From the NCBI GenBank assembly GCA_049509675.1, contig JBEKZQ010000216.1:1-12567 (forward strand): a stretch of DNA of 12,567 nt. The letters are read 5' to 3'. The position numbers and the translations under genes were made by a program. Numbering within the stretch: position 1 is the stretch's first letter; every line of letters begins with the position of its first letter. Shown in pieces: positions 1-6,500 of this stretch. The notes under the pieces are model-generated. The model worked only from the letters and a program-made list of their open reading frames with translations, had not been told where the DNA came from and searched no databases. The stretch comes from JBEKZQ01 sp049509675. Lineage in GTDB: Bacteria > Planctomycetota > Planctomycetia > Pirellulales > Thermoguttaceae.

Positions 1-1347
1 CGGCAAGGTCCGCGGGTCGAGCTGCAGGCCCGGGTGCCGGGTATGGACAGTGTGCCACCCCCCGCCGCGGCCAAACCGGCCCTGCGGCCCACGCCCGGCA
101 CGCCGGTGGGCGGCCCTGGCCGGCCGGCGAAAATCGCCGGGGCCTGGCCCTGGTTTCGCGGGCCCAACGGCGATGCCATCGGACAGGCCGGCGTCCGCTT
201 GGCGCGAAAATGGCCCGCCGACGGTCCAAAACGCTTGTGGACCGCACCGTTGGGCGACGGTTTCGCCGCCGCGGCGGTCAGCGGCGGACGGGTTTTCGTG
301 CTGGACCACGTCCACGACGTACACGGCGCGGTGGATCGCTCGGCCGACACCCTCCGCTGCCTGTCGCTGGAGGACGGCAAAGAGATCTGGCACAACGGCT
401 ATCGCGTGACTGTTCCGCCGCATCATGGCATGTCGCGAACCATTCCCGCAGTGATCGGCGACTATGTGGTGACGCTCGGGCCGCAGTGCCAGGTTGCCGC
501 CTGGGATGCCCGGAGCGGCAAGGCCCATTGGCTGATCGACCTGGTCCTCGATTACGGCGCGACCGTGCCGCCGTGGTATGCGGGCCAGTGTCCGTTTGTC
601 GACACGAAGCGGGATTGCCTGATCCTGGCGCCGGGCGGCAGGGCCCTGCTGATCGCGGTGGATTATCGCAGCGGCAAAGCGATTTGGGAAAGCCCCAATC
701 CGCAGGGCTGGACGATGACCCACGCGTCGATCGCGCCTCTGGAGTTCGCCGGGCGGCGGATGTACGTCTATTGCGGCAAAGGCGGCGTGGCCGGCGTCTC
801 GGCCGACGACGGCGCCATCCTCTGGGAAACGACCGACTGGCAGATCGGCACGGCCACCTGCCCCTCGCCGCTGGTCGTGGGCGACGGCAAGATCTTCTTC
901 TCGGGCGGCTACAACGTCGGCAGCCTCATGCTGCAGTTGTTCGCGCACGAGGGCCGGATCGTACCCCGAACCCTGTTCCGACTCTCTGCGAAACAGTTCG
1001 GCTCGGAGCAGCAGACGCCGATCCTGCTGGACGGATATCTGTACGGAGTGCGGCAGAAAGATCAACAGTTGGTGTGTCTCGATCTGGAAGGGAAGGAACG
1101 TTGGAACAGCGGCCGCGACAAGTTCGGCTCGGGACCGTACATGATCGCGGATGGGCTGATCTATGCCATGAACGACGAAGGCTGGCTGACCCTGGCCGAG
1201 GCCGCGCCCGCGAGCTACAAACGTCTTGAGCGCGCGGAGGTGATTCCCGGCGGCGTCACCAGTTGGGGACCGATGGCGCTGGTGTCCGGCCGGCTGATCG
1301 TGCGCGATTTCACGCGCATGGAGTGCCTCGACGTGGCGGAGAAGTAA
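1..1347 (+). CDS. PQQ-like beta-propeller protein, 5' end outside window
   Basis: The reading frame is open from base 1, so the true start lies upstream; the first in-frame start-like codons here (GTG at 34, ATG at 43) have no ribosome binding site. A Pro/Ala/Gly-rich linker (about 43-144) precedes the motif WPWFRGPNG (from about 145), which opens the propeller in many planctomycete PQQ-like proteins. Blades follow with the repeated pattern of a strand ending in a Gly-containing turn and Lys/Ala-x-x-W (GKEIWHNG, GKAHWLID, GKAIWESP, GAILWETT, GKERWNSG). The family folds as a seven- or eight-bladed propeller; a WxFRGP variant usually sits outside the cytoplasm and need not bind PQQ. By analogy with the second propeller of the cluster, a membrane anchor probably lies upstream, but this cannot be seen. 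It is one base before the NHL gene, so the two are co-transcribed. The fold is secure; substrate and cofactor are unknown. Confidence 0.85.
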   Translation, partial: RQGPRVELQARVPGMDSVPPPAAAKPALRPTPGTPVGGPGRPAKIAGAWPWFRGPNGDAIGQAGVRLARKWPADGPKRLWTAPLGDGFAAAAVSGGRVFVLDHVHDVHGAVDRSADTLRCLSLEDGKEIWHNGYRVTVPPHHGMSRTIPAVIGDYVVTLGPQCQVAAWDARSGKAHWLIDLVLDYGATVPPWYAGQCPFVDTKRDCLILAPGGRALLIAVDYRSGKAIWESPNPQGWTMTHASIAPLEFAGRRMYVYCGKGGVAGVSADDGAILWETTDWQIGTATCPSPLVVGDGKIFFSGGYNVGSLMLQLFAHEGRIVPRTLFRLSAKQFGSEQQTPILLDGYLYGVRQKDQQLVCLDLEGKERWNSGRDKFGSGPYMIADGLIYAMNDEGWLTLAEAAPASYKRLERAEVIPGGVTSWGPMALVSGRLIVRDFTRMECLDVAEK

Positions 1348-1348
1348 G

Positions 1349-2368
1349 ATGTCCCGGCAAACCGTGACCATCATGCTCGTAGTGCTGGCGGCCGCCCTGG
1401 CAGTGGCCGTCGCGCGCTACTGGCCAAGCCGGGCGCCGGTCGAAGGGCCGTCGTCGCAGACGCTGGAGGAGAATCTGGAAGACGCTCCGACGGTTGAGGC
1501 GGCGGCCCCGCCCATCGATCCCGCCTTGATCCAGTACCGGCAAACGGTCCAACTGGCGCTCGGATTGCGGCACGTGCGCGCGCTGGCCCTTGGACCGGAG
1601 GACCGCATTTACGTGGGCGGTGATCGGACCGTTCGCGTGATGGCCGCCGACGGATCGCGGCAGCGCGAGATCGGACTGTCGGGAGAGCCCCAGTGCCTGG
1701 CGGTGGGAGGGGCCGAGGGGCCTGCGCCGGGACGAATCTACGTGGGCATGCAGGATCACGTCGAGGTGTTTGGGGCGGACGCGACGGCCATCGCCGTGTG
1801 GCCCAAGCCGGCCCCAAACGCCGTGTTTACGTCGATTGCCGCGGCCGAGCAGGATCTGTTCGTGGCCGATGCCCTGAATCGCATCGTCTGGCACTACGAT
1901 CTTGGCGGCAAGCTCCGCAACCGCATCGGCGCCGCCGACGCCGCCCGCAAGATCCCCGGTTTTCTCGTTACCAGCCGCTATTTCGATCTGGCCGTGGGCG
2001 GCGATGGGTTGTTGTACGTGGTCAATCCCCACGCGCTGCGGATCGAGGCCTACACCTTCCAAGGCGATTTCGAATCGTGCTGGGGCAAGTCCGCGCCGGA
2101 CATCGACGGCTTCTTCGGCTGCTGCAATCCGGCGCACTTCGCCATTGCGCCCGACGGCCGATTCGTGACGGCCGAGAAGGGGGCGGCCCGCATCAAGATG
2201 TACAGCAGCCAGGGGAAGTTCCAGTGCGTGGTGGCGGGGCCGGCGCAGATGAGCGGCACGGCCGCCGGCATCGCGGTCGATCACCGCGGCCGCATCCTGG
2301 TTTTGGACCCGATCGTGCCGGCACTGCGGATTTTTGAACGCAAGCAATTCCGCGCAACGGCAACGTAG
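1349..2368 (+). CDS. Membrane-anchored NHL-repeat beta-propeller protein
   Basis: A 339-residue protein starting at ATG 1349, one base after the previous stop, with GGAGAAG at 1338-1344 as ribosome binding site. Residues 7-23 form an uncleaved-looking signal anchor; residues 26-65 are a linker; residues about 68-330 contain NHL/SMP-30-like blades (ALGPEDRIYVGG, GRIYVGMQDHVEVF, DLFVADALNRIVWHY, GDGLLYVVNPHALRIEAY, PDGRFVTAEKGAARIKMY, DHRGRILVLDP). NHL propellers are usually binding scaffolds. A vicinal cysteine pair in GFFGCCNP (254-261) sits where the NHL fold would normally have an unremarkable loop; I recall GCCNP as a recurring feature of related planctomycete and verrucomicrobial proteins, without having checked. 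With an Fe-S protein pair downstream, a redox or metal-ligand role for this pair is possible. The domain call is good; the function is unknown. Confidence 0.8.
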   Translation: MSRQTVTIMLVVLAAALAVAVARYWPSRAPVEGPSSQTLEENLEDAPTVEAAAPPIDPALIQYRQTVQLALGLRHVRALALGPEDRIYVGGDRTVRVMAADGSRQREIGLSGEPQCLAVGGAEGPAPGRIYVGMQDHVEVFGADATAIAVWPKPAPNAVFTSIAAAEQDLFVADALNRIVWHYDLGGKLRNRIGAADAARKIPGFLVTSRYFDLAVGGDGLLYVVNPHALRIEAYTFQGDFESCWGKSAPDIDGFFGCCNPAHFAIAPDGRFVTAEKGAARIKMYSSQGKFQCVVAGPAQMSGTAAGIAVDHRGRILVLDPIVPALRIFERKQFRATAT

Positions 2369-2381
2369 AGAGGCAAGCCCC

Positions 2382-2618
2382 ATGACACGATCACTCGAAC
2401 CATCGCCCACCCGGCGGGAAATGTGCCGCAGCGTGGCGCGGCTTCTGGCCGGCGGCGGCATTGTGCTCGTTTCCGCTGCGCTAGTCGGCCGCGATCTGGG
2501 GATGTTCGGCGCCCGGCCCTGTCGCCGCTCCAGCACGTGCCGCGATTGCCCGGCCTTCGACGGCTGCCGACTGCCGCAGGCCCTGGCCGAGAAACAGCCG
2601 ATCGCGCCACCAGGTTAA
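2382..2618 (+). CDS. Small Cys-rich single-pass membrane protein
   Basis: A 78-residue protein. ATG 2382 is chosen because AGAGAGG lies at 2367-2373 and the previous gene stops at 2368; an in-frame TTG at 2334 would overlap that gene for no reason. A twin-arginine pair (RR, 11-12) precedes a hydrophobic stretch at about 19-36, which could be a signal anchor or a Tat-like signal. The exported tail then carries Cys47, Cys53, Cys56 and Cys62 (C-x5-C-x2-C-x5-C) and ends in a polar tail. Four cysteines in so short a span could bind one metal or Fe-S centre or form disulfides. Its place between the NHL propeller and the ferredoxin, with 13- and 14-base gaps, argues for a part in the same complex. 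I recognise no named family; I believe similar short Cys proteins occur at this position in other PVC bacteria, but this is memory only. Confidence 0.7.
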   Translation: MTRSLEPSPTRREMCRSVARLLAGGGIVLVSAALVGRDLGMFGARPCRRSSTCRDCPAFDGCRLPQALAEKQPIAPPG

Positions 2619-2632
2619 CACGGAACACCATC

Positions 2633-3262
2633 ATGGCCCATGACCCACAACCGATCGACCGCCGCGGTTTTGTCGCCGGCGGGATCCGCATGGCCGGCGC
2701 CGTCGGCCTGGGCGGCTTCGGCTTGTTCCTGCTCTCGCGGAAGGGGCAGGCCGAAGAGTACGTCTGGCAAATCGACCCGCAAAAGTGCATCGCCTGCGAT
2801 AAGTGCCAGGTCAACTGCGTGTTGGACGTCTCGGCCGTGAAGTGCGTGAACTGCTTTGCACTGTGCGGATACTGCGACGTATGCACCGGGTTTTTCCCCA
2901 CCAAGGATTTCGTCCTGGACACCGGGGCGGAGAACCAACTGTGCCCGACCGGGGCCATTACCCGCCAGTTCATCGAGGAGAAATCTGGCGAACGATTCTT
3001 TCAGTACACGATCGACGAATCGCTGTGCATCGCCTGCGGCAAGTGCGTGGTCGGCTGCCGGTTGATGAATGGTTCGCTCTCTTTGCAGGTGCGTCACGAT
3101 CGGTGCTTGAACTGCAACGAGTGTTCCATAGCCGTAGGCTGTCCGACGCAGGCCTTCTGCCGCGTGCCGCGGAGCAGCCCGAATCTGCTCACGAGCGCCG
3201 CCCGGGCGGCCGAGGCCGCACAGGCGCGGAAGCGCTCGCAGCCGGGGGCGACGAAGGCATGA
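2633..3262 (+). CDS. Tat-exported polyferredoxin (NapG-like 4Fe-4S protein)
   Basis: A 209-residue protein. ATG 2633 is chosen because it places a twin-arginine signal at the N terminus: DRRGFV (9-14) followed by a hydrophobic stretch to about residue 34. The frame is open further upstream to 2423, but that would bury the signal. Cysteine groups: 52/55/58/62 (CIACDKCQVNC), 71/74/78/81/84 (a five-Cys run), 104 (LCPTGAI), 132/135/138/142 (CIACGKCVVGC) and 158/161/164/170 (CLNCNECSIAVGCP), plus Cys176. This is enough for four [4Fe-4S] clusters, as in NapG/HybA-type periplasmic electron-transfer subunits. The Tat route fits a protein that folds around Fe-S clusters before export. The Ala/Arg-rich tail after 180 is unusual and lacks cysteines. 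Its last four bases overlap the start of the NapH-like gene (ATGA), a sign of coupled translation and of a working pair. The usual NapG partners NapA and NapB are absent, so the acceptor is unknown. Confidence 0.88.
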   Translation: MAHDPQPIDRRGFVAGGIRMAGAVGLGGFGLFLLSRKGQAEEYVWQIDPQKCIACDKCQVNCVLDVSAVKCVNCFALCGYCDVCTGFFPTKDFVLDTGAENQLCPTGAITRQFIEEKSGERFFQYTIDESLCIACGKCVVGCRLMNGSLSLQVRHDRCLNCNECSIAVGCPTQAFCRVPRSSPNLLTSAARAAEAAQARKRSQPGATKA

Positions 3263-4575
3263 GGCGCGCCGGCTTGTTCTGTATCGTGATGTTCTTGGCG
3301 GCCGACTGTGCAGCGGTCCGCGCCGCCGACTTCATTCCCGTGCCCGACTTCACCTCGCATCTGATTCCGCAAACCGAGAACCCGGCGCCGCGGTCGGACG
3401 CGCGCGAGTACCTGGACCTGGCCTTCTTGGCTGCCGCACTCACCCTGGCCTCCTATTTGGCGATCGAAAAACGTTCTCGGCGGGGAATGCTGGTGCTGGC
3501 GATCGTTTCGCTGGCGTGGCTGGGGTTTTGGCGCAAGGGATGCGTCTGTCCCATCGGCGCGATCCAGAACGTGGCGCTGGCGCTGGCCGACAAGACGTAC
3601 GCCGTACCGGCCACGGTGGTGGCCATTTTCGCCTTGCCGCTGCTGTTTGCCTTGTTCACGGGCCGGACATTTTGTGCGGCGGTGTGCCCCTTGGGGACCG
3701 TGCAGGAACTCGCGGCGCTGCGTCCGATGCAACTGCCCCGCTGGCTCGATCATTCATTGGGGCTGCTGGCCTACGTTTACCTCGGTGCGGCCGTGGTTCT
3801 GGCGAGCACCGGTGCAGGCTTCATCATCTGCCGCTACGACCCGCTGGTGGCCCTGTTCCGCCTCAGCGGCAGCACGGCGATGTTGCTATTGGCGGGCGGG
3901 CTTCTGCTGCTGGGCGTGTTCATTGGCCGGCCCTACTGTCGCTTCCTGTGTCCCTACGGCGCCCTGTTGCGGCTGCTTTCGCCGTTGGCCCGCTGGCACT
4001 TGCGAATCCCGCCGCAGGGCTGTATCCAGTGCCGGCTGTGCGAGGACGTTTGCCCGTACGGAGCGATCCGTGAGCCGACGGTGCCGCTGCCGGTCGATCA
4101 ACGGCGTTTCGGGCGGCGCCGCGTGGCCGCGCTCGTGGTGCTCGTGCCGGCGCTGATCGGCCTGGCGGCCTGGTTGGGCACGTGGCTGCAAGGGCCGTTG
4201 GCTCACCTGCACCCCACCGTGGCCTTGGCCGAGCGGATCTCGCTGGAGCAGGCCGGCCGGGCCCAAGGCGCCAGCGACGCCGCCGAGGCCTTCCGCAATT
4301 CCGGCCGGCCGGTGGCCGAGTTGTATCGCGAGGCCCGGCTGATCGTGGACCGCATGGGCACGGCGGGCGGCTGGCTGGGCGGCTGGGTGGGCCTGGTCCT
4401 GGGCGTGAAGCTGGTTCGGCTCTCCGTCCGCCGCCGCCGCACCGATTATCAGCCCGACCGGGCCAACTGTGTTTCCTGCGGTCGTTGTTTCTGGTATTGT
4501 CCCAGCGAACAGGCCCGGCTGGGATGGATCCAAGAGATCGAGGTCCCCTCTCCCTCCGCGAGAGGATCGGGGTGA
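3259..4575 (+). CDS. NapH/NosR-like multi-pass membrane 4Fe-4S protein
   Basis: A 438-residue protein starting at ATG 3259, overlapping the ferredoxin stop. A signal-peptide-like stretch (1-23, ending AVRAAD) is followed by about seven hydrophobic segments (about 51-69, 76-91, 118-135, 167-190, 206-223, 287-307, 370-388). Cysteine motifs: CVCPIGAIQN (95-104), CAAVCPLGTVQE (139-150), CRFLCPYGAL (227-236), a ferredoxin motif CIQCRLCEDVCP (255-266) and a second one CVSCGRCFWYCP (404-415). NapH and NosR carry two C-x3-CP motifs and two [4Fe-4S] clusters and pass electrons from quinol to the periplasm; NosR also has an N-terminal FMN domain, which is missing here. The likely role is quinol oxidation feeding the ferredoxin gene just upstream. 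The third CP motif and the far C-terminal ferredoxin motif after a last membrane segment are unusual. Residues 430-438 and the stop codon come from a palindromic repeat. The family call is good; the exact partner is inferred. Confidence 0.85.
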   Translation: MRRAGLFCIVMFLAADCAAVRAADFIPVPDFTSHLIPQTENPAPRSDAREYLDLAFLAAALTLASYLAIEKRSRRGMLVLAIVSLAWLGFWRKGCVCPIGAIQNVALALADKTYAVPATVVAIFALPLLFALFTGRTFCAAVCPLGTVQELAALRPMQLPRWLDHSLGLLAYVYLGAAVVLASTGAGFIICRYDPLVALFRLSGSTAMLLLAGGLLLLGVFIGRPYCRFLCPYGALLRLLSPLARWHLRIPPQGCIQCRLCEDVCPYGAIREPTVPLPVDQRRFGRRRVAALVVLVPALIGLAAWLGTWLQGPLAHLHPTVALAERISLEQAGRAQGASDAAEAFRNSGRPVAELYREARLIVDRMGTAGGWLGGWVGLVLGVKLVRLSVRRRRTDYQPDRANCVSCGRCFWYCPSEQARLGWIQEIEVPSPSARGSG

Positions 4576-4579
4576 GGGT
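4545..4579. repeat. Palindromic GC-rich repeat, copy A (supplies the CDS stop)
   Basis: The sequence begins CCCCTCTCCCTCCGCG and continues AGAGGATCGGGGTGAGGG; CCTCTC (4547-4552) pairs with GAGAGG (4560-4565). It matches two other copies in this window (5249-5288 and 12349-12385): a C-rich arm, a G-rich arm, then a CGGGG(GT) tail. The last nine codons and the stop of the NapH-like gene lie inside it, and the ribosome binding site for the next reading frame lies shortly after it. Confidence 0.7.
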
Positions 4580-4595
4580 GGCCGGCGACGGGCGC

Positions 4596-4635
4596 GAGAG
4601 GTGAGATAAACATGAACTGGCGACAACAACTATGA
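4596..4635 (+). promoter_or_regulatory. Strong RBS with 7-codon leader frame overlapping the next start
   Basis: GAGAGGTGAG at 4596-4605 is a strong Shine-Dalgarno sequence, placed six bases before ATG 4612. That ATG opens only MNWRQQL followed by TGA at 4633-4635. The stop overlaps the ATG at 4632 that begins the second propeller gene, which has no ribosome binding site of its own. The most economical reading is translational coupling: ribosomes load on the mini-frame and re-initiate at 4632 or 4635. A frameshift, real or from sequencing, between 4612 and 4632 is the alternative. Confidence 0.45.
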
Positions 4636-6500
4636 TGACGTCGACGAAGTCTTGCGATTGGTATATGGCCGCCGTGCGCACCGCCGTGGTGGCGGCGGTC
4701 TTCTCGCTTGTCGTGGCGGCCTTGATGCTGTACGACTTTGGCCGCCGACAATGGAAAGATCCCTTGGAGGCGACGGCCGTGGCGGCCCTGAAAGCGGCGT
4801 TGGCGACGCATCCGGGCGACAACGAGCTCAAGAAGCAGATTCGCATCCTCGATCAGTGGTCGCGCGAGGAGTATTTCCGCCAACGGCGATTTGCCGACAC
4901 GGGCGCCGTCCTGTTGCTGGGCTCGCTGACGGTGCTGCTGATCGCGGCCAAAGCGGCGGCCACGCTGCGACGAAAACTGCCCAACCCGCCGCCGCCGACC
5001 GCGGCCGTCGATCGTGAAGCGGCGTGGACCCGCGTCGCGCGGCGGGCCGTTGCGGGATTGGCGGCGGGGCTGATCGCTGTGACCATCGCACTGAGTGTCA
5101 ACATTCGCAGCGATGTGCCCATTGAAGACGAGGAACCGGCCGCCCAGATCGCGGCAGGTGGGGCGGTTGCGACAGCGACGCCGCTTGCGCCGAGCAGGCC
5201 GGAGCCGCAAGAACTGCTGCCGGCGCCCACCGCCGGGCATCGATCGCACCCCTCGCCCCTCGCGGGAGAGGGGCCGGGGGTGAGGGGCGACCGCTATGCG
5301 CCCTCGGCCGAGGAGATCAGCAACGCCTGGCCGCGATTCCGCGGACCGGCCGGCTCGGGCATTTCGCCCTACACGAACGTCCCGGAAACCTGGGATGGGG
5401 CGACCGGCAAGAACATTCTCTGGAAGACGGCCGTGCCCTTGCCCGGCCACAACTCGCCCGTAGTGTGCGGCAAGCGGGTGTTTCTCAGCGGCGCCGATGC
5501 AAGCCATCGCCAGGTGTATTGCTTTGATGCGGTGGATGGAAAACTTCTGTGGCAGCAGGACGTTCCCGGCACGCCCGAAAGCACGGCGAAGCCGCCCGAG
5601 GTGGACGCGGCCACGGGCTTTGCCGCCCCGACCGCGGCCACGGACGGCCGGCGCATCTGTGCCATCTTCGCCAATGGCGACCTGGCGGCCTTCGACTATG
5701 CCGGCAACCTGGTCTGGAAGCGGAGTCTCGGCGTGCCGGAAAGTGCATACGGCCACGCGGCCTCGCTGGCCGTCTTCAAGAACCTGCTTCTGGTGCCTTT
5801 CGACCAGGGGGCGAAGGCGAGCGACGCCAAGTCGAAGCTCCTCGCCTTGGACTTCGCCACCGGCAAGCCCGTTTGGGAACAGCGGCGGCCGGTGCCCAAC
5901 TCCTGGGCCACGCCGATCGTGATCCACGGCGGCGATCGCGACCAGGTGATCGCCTCCGGCGACCCCTGGGTCATCGCCTATGATGCGGCCACGGGGGCGG
6001 AACTGTGGCGGGTCAAATGCCTGCGCAACGACGTGGCGCCGTCGCCGGCCTTCGCCCACGGCATGGTCTTCGTGGCCGCCAATGAAAGCGAGGCCCTGTC
6101 GGCCATCCGCGTCGACGGCCACGGCGACGTCACCGAAACCCACGTGGCCTGGAAAGGCGAGGACAACGTGCCCGACGCCTGCAGCCTGCTGGCCACCGAA
6201 GACTACGTTTTTCCCTTGACCTCCAGCGGCAAGCTGACCTGCTACAATGCCGCCAGCGGCGATAATCTGTGGGAGGAGGATCTTCGCACGAAGTTCAAGT
6301 CGTCGCCCAGCCTGGTGGGCAAGCGGTTGTACCTGATCGACGAAGACGGCAAGCTGTTGGTCGTTGAGCCGGGCCACGACGGCTGCAAGCGGATCGGTGC
6401 AGGCAACCTGGGCGAGAAGTGTTGCACCAGTCCGGCCTTTCAGGACGGCCGCATCTATCTGCGCGGCCAGAAGCATCTGTTCTGTATCGGAAGCAAGTGA
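4632..6500 (+). CDS. Membrane-anchored PQQ-like beta-propeller protein with three-TM N-terminus
   Basis: A 622-residue protein. ATG 4632 (or 4635) is the only sensible start, since the frame is closed at 4602. Hydrophobic segments lie at about 14-34, 89-108 and 138-156. Between the first two is a charged, helical segment (37-88) with KDPLEATAVAALKAAL and a Tyr-Phe-Arg-rich end (EEYFRQRRF), which I think recurs in planctomycete homologues. A linker (160-230) contains the repeat-encoded stretch SHPSPLAGEGPGVRG (residues 205-219). The propeller starts at WPRFRGPAGSG (233-243) and runs to the end with blades such as GKNILWKT, GKLLWQQD, GNLVWKRS, GKPVWEQR, GAELWRVK and GDNLWEED. This resembles a quinoprotein dehydrogenase propeller, but I cannot point to a complete PQQ or metal site. 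As last gene of the cluster it probably forms the membrane-tethered periplasmic partner of the Fe-S proteins. The role is inferred. Confidence 0.88.
   Translation: MMTSTKSCDWYMAAVRTAVVAAVFSLVVAALMLYDFGRRQWKDPLEATAVAALKAALATHPGDNELKKQIRILDQWSREEYFRQRRFADTGAVLLLGSLTVLLIAAKAAATLRRKLPNPPPPTAAVDREAAWTRVARRAVAGLAAGLIAVTIALSVNIRSDVPIEDEEPAAQIAAGGAVATATPLAPSRPEPQELLPAPTAGHRSHPSPLAGEGPGVRGDRYAPSAEEISNAWPRFRGPAGSGISPYTNVPETWDGATGKNILWKTAVPLPGHNSPVVCGKRVFLSGADASHRQVYCFDAVDGKLLWQQDVPGTPESTAKPPEVDAATGFAAPTAATDGRRICAIFANGDLAAFDYAGNLVWKRSLGVPESAYGHAASLAVFKNLLLVPFDQGAKASDAKSKLLALDFATGKPVWEQRRPVPNSWATPIVIHGGDRDQVIASGDPWVIAYDAATGAELWRVKCLRNDVAPSPAFAHGMVFVAANESEALSAIRVDGHGDVTETHVAWKGEDNVPDACSLLATEDYVFPLTSSGKLTCYNAASGDNLWEEDLRTKFKSSPSLVGKRLYLIDEDGKLLVVEPGHDGCKRIGAGNLGEKCCTSPAFQDGRIYLRGQKHLFCIGSK
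5249..5288. repeat. Palindromic repeat, copy B, in frame inside a CDS
   Basis: CCCCTCGCCC (5249-5258) pairs with GGGAGAGGGG (5264-5273) with one mismatch and a five-base loop, followed by the tail CCGGGGGTGAGGGG. It is the same element as copies A and C. It falls in the linker of the propeller gene and is read without a stop as residues 206-219 (HPSPLAGEGPGVRG). Peptides of this kind are a known trace of palindromic repeats invading reading frames. Confidence 0.75.

Noticed and set aside
1310..2536. Minus-strand open frame of 408 codons opposite the NHL gene
   Set aside because: Same reason: antisense shadow of a recognised gene with an Arg-rich composition.
2423..2632. Upstream extension of the ferredoxin frame
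   Set aside because: It overlaps the Cys-rich peptide gene and would bury the Tat signal; ATG 2633 starts the exported protein correctly.
2803..3258. Upstream extension of the NapH-like frame
   Set aside because: It overlaps the ferredoxin in another frame and would precede a signal peptide; ATG 3259 gives the coupled ATGA start.
6498..6500. Possible selenocysteine or readthrough TGA joining the propeller to the NuoE-like piece
   Set aside because: The propeller ends naturally at this TGA, no stem-loop of SECIS type is evident just after it, and a cysteine is not what the aligned NuoE position would need.
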